A stretch of DNA of 28,718 nt, taken from a virus. The stretch lies in the IMG/VR virus record IMGVR_UViG_3300044691_000169, positions 1 through 28,718 of that record; one strand, written 5' to 3'. Shown here piece by piece: positions 26,535 to 28,718 of the stretch. The notes under the pieces are model-generated. The model worked only from the letters and a program-made list of their open reading frames with translations, made no database searches and was not told the origin of the DNA. How positions within the stretch are numbered: the first letter of the stretch is position 1; each line of letters begins with the position of its first letter. The position numbers were made by a program, and so were the translations under genes.

Positions 26535-26974
26535 TGCCTTATAAATGCCCCGAACGCGCTAACGATCAAAAACGCAGATGGAAGTCCAACATGACTCCTG
26601 AGCAAAAAGAACATGCTCGTGATATGGAGCGCAAACGTTGGGCTACTAAAACCGCCGAGCAAAAACGATATAAGTCTGCATCTAGAACACCAGAGCAACG
26701 CCGCAACTATCAGTTGAAAGCTACGTACGGAATCACTCTAAAAGAGTGGGACGAAATGTTTGTTGCTCAAGGTTCATGCTGTGCAAATGAGCTATGCAAG
26801 GCGAGCTATTCCAATAACAAAAAGGGTTGGCACCTAGACCATTGTCATTCAACACGTAAAATTCGCGGCATCCTCTGTAGTAATTGTAATGTCGCGCTCG
26901 GTCATGCTCAAGACGATGAAAAACGGTTGATTGGTTTGTCTATGTATGTGCTAAAACATCGGGAGATAAGCTAA
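26534..26974 (+). CDS. HNH endonuclease, endonuclease VII family, inserted between tail genes
   Basis: Encodes 146 residues. The N-terminal half is basic and helical with repeated TPEQK and AEQKR motifs (NMTPEQKEHARDMERKRWAT), suited to DNA binding. The C-terminal half is the endonuclease VII core: SCCANELCKASYSNN, LDHCHSTRKIRGILCSNCNV, ALGHAQDDE. Both boundaries are TAATG overlaps, and CTAATGCC occurs at each end, so its removal would leave the flanking genes joined by the normal overlap. Its base composition looks richer in A and T than its neighbours. Free-standing nucleases of this type act as homing-like elements in phages. Confidence 0.88.
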   Translation: MPYKCPERANDQKRRWKSNMTPEQKEHARDMERKRWATKTAEQKRYKSASRTPEQRRNYQLKATYGITLKEWDEMFVAQGSCCANELCKASYSNNKKGWHLDHCHSTRKIRGILCSNCNVALGHAQDDEKRLIGLSMYVLKHREIS

Positions 26975-27720
26975 TGCCGAATATCCCTTTTCCGTCCGTC
27001 CCCGCATACCCCGGCGTCCCCGCTCTGACGCGCCCAATCCAAATAGCCGTAGCGAGAAACGTCCCGCTTTCTATCGCTATCGGCACTGTTGAAAATCTTC
27101 TTATTCAAGCTCTACAACAGGCTCCGCGATGGGGGATATTCGACGCTGCCGGCAATCAGTTAGGGATTGATGCCAACAGCGGTAACCCAATCATCACGGC
27201 GCTTACAAGCCAAATCACGGGCATAACCGCGCCGGTACTTTCCACCTTCGCCTTCGAGTTTCGGAAAGAGACGAAGATTAGCCAATTCCCCATAGAGGGA
27301 GGCTCATTCGCGAGCTTCAATAAAGTTGAGCTTCCGGCCAATCCTATCGTGACTTTGGTTATGGACGGTAGCGAGAGTGACCGCACGAACTTTCTCAGCG
27401 CCATTGATGATGCTTGCAAATCTACCGCTCTCTATAGCGTGGTGACGCCGGAAGTAACTTACGCGAATTACAGTCTCGAATCCTACAGCTACCAGCGCCG
27501 AGCTACCAGGGGAGCTACGTTGCTCATGGTTGAGGTAGTGCTCGAAGAAATCCGGCAAGTCTCGGCGGCATTCTCGACGGCCACAAAGCCCATTGTCAAT
27601 CCTCAGAATCCCGCCGCTACCCCTCAGACCAATAGCGGCATGACTCAGCCGGCCACGCCGGATGTATCCACGCTCAAGTCAATAACGAACAAGATCTCAG
27701 CGCTCGCGGGAGTACAGTAA
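26974..27720 (+). CDS. Dit-like baseplate/tail protein, 248 aa
   Basis: Starts at the ATG overlapping the HNH stop. The protein begins MPNIPFPSVPAYPGVPALTR and has WGIFDAAGNQLGIDANSGNP, EFRKETKISQFPIEGGSFAS and FNKVELPANPIVTLVMDGSE, followed by a helical segment and SYQRRATRGATLLMVEVVLE. The phrase ISQFPIE.G.F.S.NKV..P....V.L...G is typical of the Dit-like N-terminal domain in myophage baseplates. The last 50 residues are Pro/Thr/Ser-rich and probably flexible. Its TAA overlaps the plug gene. Confidence 0.75.
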   Translation: MPNIPFPSVPAYPGVPALTRPIQIAVARNVPLSIAIGTVENLLIQALQQAPRWGIFDAAGNQLGIDANSGNPIITALTSQITGITAPVLSTFAFEFRKETKISQFPIEGGSFASFNKVELPANPIVTLVMDGSESDRTNFLSAIDDACKSTALYSVVTPEVTYANYSLESYSYQRRATRGATLLMVEVVLEEIRQVSAAFSTATKPIVNPQNPAATPQTNSGMTQPATPDVSTLKSITNKISALAGVQ

Positions 27721-28028
27721 TGCAGCAAATCGCGTTGCAGCCGGTACCCTCGCAGCAATTACAAACTGTGCTCGCCGGCCAAAATTGCCAGATTGCCGTG
27801 TACCTCAAAGGTGAGCATCTCTTTGTGGATCTCAACTCCAACGGCGTCGATATCTCTACCGCTGTAATCGCTCGCGATGTTGTCCCGCTCGTACCTACGG
27901 CATACCTGGGGTTTGTGGGCAATCTGATATTCACTGACACTCAAGGGACCAGCGATCCAACCTTTGACGGGCTCGGCTCGCGGTACCAGTTGGTCTATCT
28001 GACTGAGGCTGAGTATGTCCTCATTTAG
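27720..28028 (+). CDS. Baseplate plug protein (Pam3 gp18-like / DUF6983)
   Basis: Encodes 102 residues starting MQQIALQPVPSQQLQTVLAG. The family pattern is clear: QN.QIAVYLK..HLFVDL..NGV.I......RDVVPLV.T.YLGFVGNL.F.DTQG..DP...GLGSRYQLVYL. Such proteins plug the baseplate hub of contractile-tailed cyanophage Pam3 and its relatives. The start overlaps the upstream stop (TAATG) and the last codons overlap the hub gene by 14 bases. Confidence 0.85.
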   Translation: MQQIALQPVPSQQLQTVLAGQNCQIAVYLKGEHLFVDLNSNGVDISTAVIARDVVPLVPTAYLGFVGNLIFTDTQGTSDPTFDGLGSRYQLVYLTEAEYVLI

Positions 28029-28718
28029 TAACAAAAAAGAGCTTCGCTTCATCATCACGCTCGCAACGGGTAGCTTCGGCTCAAGCTCCAACAACCAAAT
28101 AACTCTCGAAGGATTCCGCGCAACTGTCGATATAGACAAGGCCGGCGGGATGATGATGGGGACGCTCCGCGCTCAGATTTACGGCGTATCTCAAAGCAAT
28201 ATGAACTCCATCACAACTCTGCAGTGGAAGCCTAGCGGGTTTCTCAAAAACACCGTAGAGGTTTACGCCATCGACGGAGCGCAACAGACTCTTATCTTTC
28301 AAGGGAACATCGTCAACGCTTGGCCTAACTACCAGGGGATGCCGGATGTGTTTCTGGAGATCCAAGCTCAGGCCGCATACTTCAATCAGTTGCAGCCGGT
28401 ACCCCCGAGCAGTTTCAAAGGTATGGTAGACGTTGCAACTGTGATGGCTCAACTCGCGAAGGGGATGGGGCTCACCTTCGAGAATACTGGCGTGGCGGTA
28501 CAACTCTCAAATCCATATCTACCTAACACTGCCTTAGAGCAGGCAAAGGCGCTCGCAATAGCCGCCGGCATCGATATTTATTTAGACAACAATGTGCTAG
28601 CGATCACGCCGCGCAATACCCCGCGTGGGACTCTCATCCCCGAAGTCTCCGCGCAAACTGGATTGCAGGGATACCCAACATTCGACGGTATCGGGATAAA
28701 CTTGCAAGTCCTATTCAA
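28015..28718 (+). CDS. Baseplate hub protein (partial, runs off the right edge)
   Basis: Starts at the ATG at 28015 (MSSFSNKKELRFIITLATGS), inside the last codons of the plug gene, and stays open to the window end, giving 234 visible residues. It contains ITLEGFRATVDIDKAGGMMM, GTLRAQIYGVSQSNMNSITT, then VFLEIQAQAAYFNQLQPVPP and an ALAIAAGIDIYLDNN-AITP segment. These are features of gp27/gp44-type hub proteins in Mu-like and Bcep-type phages, whose successive beta-barrels form the tail tip ring. The C-terminal part is missing. Confidence 0.85.
   Translation, partial: MSSFSNKKELRFIITLATGSFGSSSNNQITLEGFRATVDIDKAGGMMMGTLRAQIYGVSQSNMNSITTLQWKPSGFLKNTVEVYAIDGAQQTLIFQGNIVNAWPNYQGMPDVFLEIQAQAAYFNQLQPVPPSSFKGMVDVATVMAQLAKGMGLTFENTGVAVQLSNPYLPNTALEQAKALAIAAGIDIYLDNNVLAITPRNTPRGTLIPEVSAQTGLQGYPTFDGIGINLQVLF

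Overview
The window is part of a temperate, tailed phage genome with a contractile tail (myovirus-like). The evidence is a DUF3383-type tail sheath, a DUF3277-type tail tube, a tape measure protein, a baseplate plug, a tyrosine integrase and a probable attP. Phage genes lie on both sides of the attP, so this looks like unintegrated or circularised phage DNA rather than a chromosome-phage junction. The host is not named by the sequence. The style of the secreted fibre-like proteins suggests a soil bacterium, possibly Acidobacteriota, but that is a weak inference.

Layout. (1) Positions 3-158, plus strand: the C-terminal end of a probable terminase small subunit. (2) Positions about 250-5,670, minus strand: a dense block of small, mostly unrecognised genes. 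Many overlap by 1-4 bases, and several are too short for ordinary gene calling. It includes an AlpA-type DNA-binding protein and a treble-clef/OB-fold-like protein. (3) Positions 5,680-6,016: no protein gene, but a probable small structured RNA. (4) Positions 6,017-7,660, minus strand: integrase and an endonuclease VII-like HNH gene. (5) Positions 7,720-8,000: the attP region, with a tRNA 3' end, phased direct repeats and a long inverted repeat. (6) Positions 8,140-11,112, minus strand: a secreted, fibre-like protein with LamG-like and SGNH-hydrolase domains. (7) Positions 11,149-28,718, plus strand: the late operon. It runs terminase large subunit, portal, fibre-like protein, Mu gpF-like head protein, DUF2213 protease/scaffold, cement protein, DUF2184 major capsid, connectors, sheath, tube, lysozyme, tail chaperone with -1 frameshift, tape measure, HNH, Dit-like protein, plug and baseplate hub. 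The late operon is interrupted at 15,641-16,227 by a three-gene cassette on the minus strand.

The most interesting system is a dispersed regulon. Eight sites share one design: TTGACA, a 17-base spacer carrying the palindrome TACTAGTA at a fixed position, then a -10 (TAATCT or close). Seven drive the minus-strand early block. In all seven an ATG lies exactly six bases after the -10, so transcription should start at or next to the A of ATG. Five of these appear to be leaderless genes. Two carry a shared ATGGAGG leader in which the leaderless ATG overlaps a Shine-Dalgarno sequence for a second ATG. The eighth, more diverged copy drives the minus-strand cassette inside the late operon, which suggests that cassette is expressed with the early genes and not with the virion genes. 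The protein that reads the palindrome is not recognisable in this window. No CI-like repressor and no replication gene was found.
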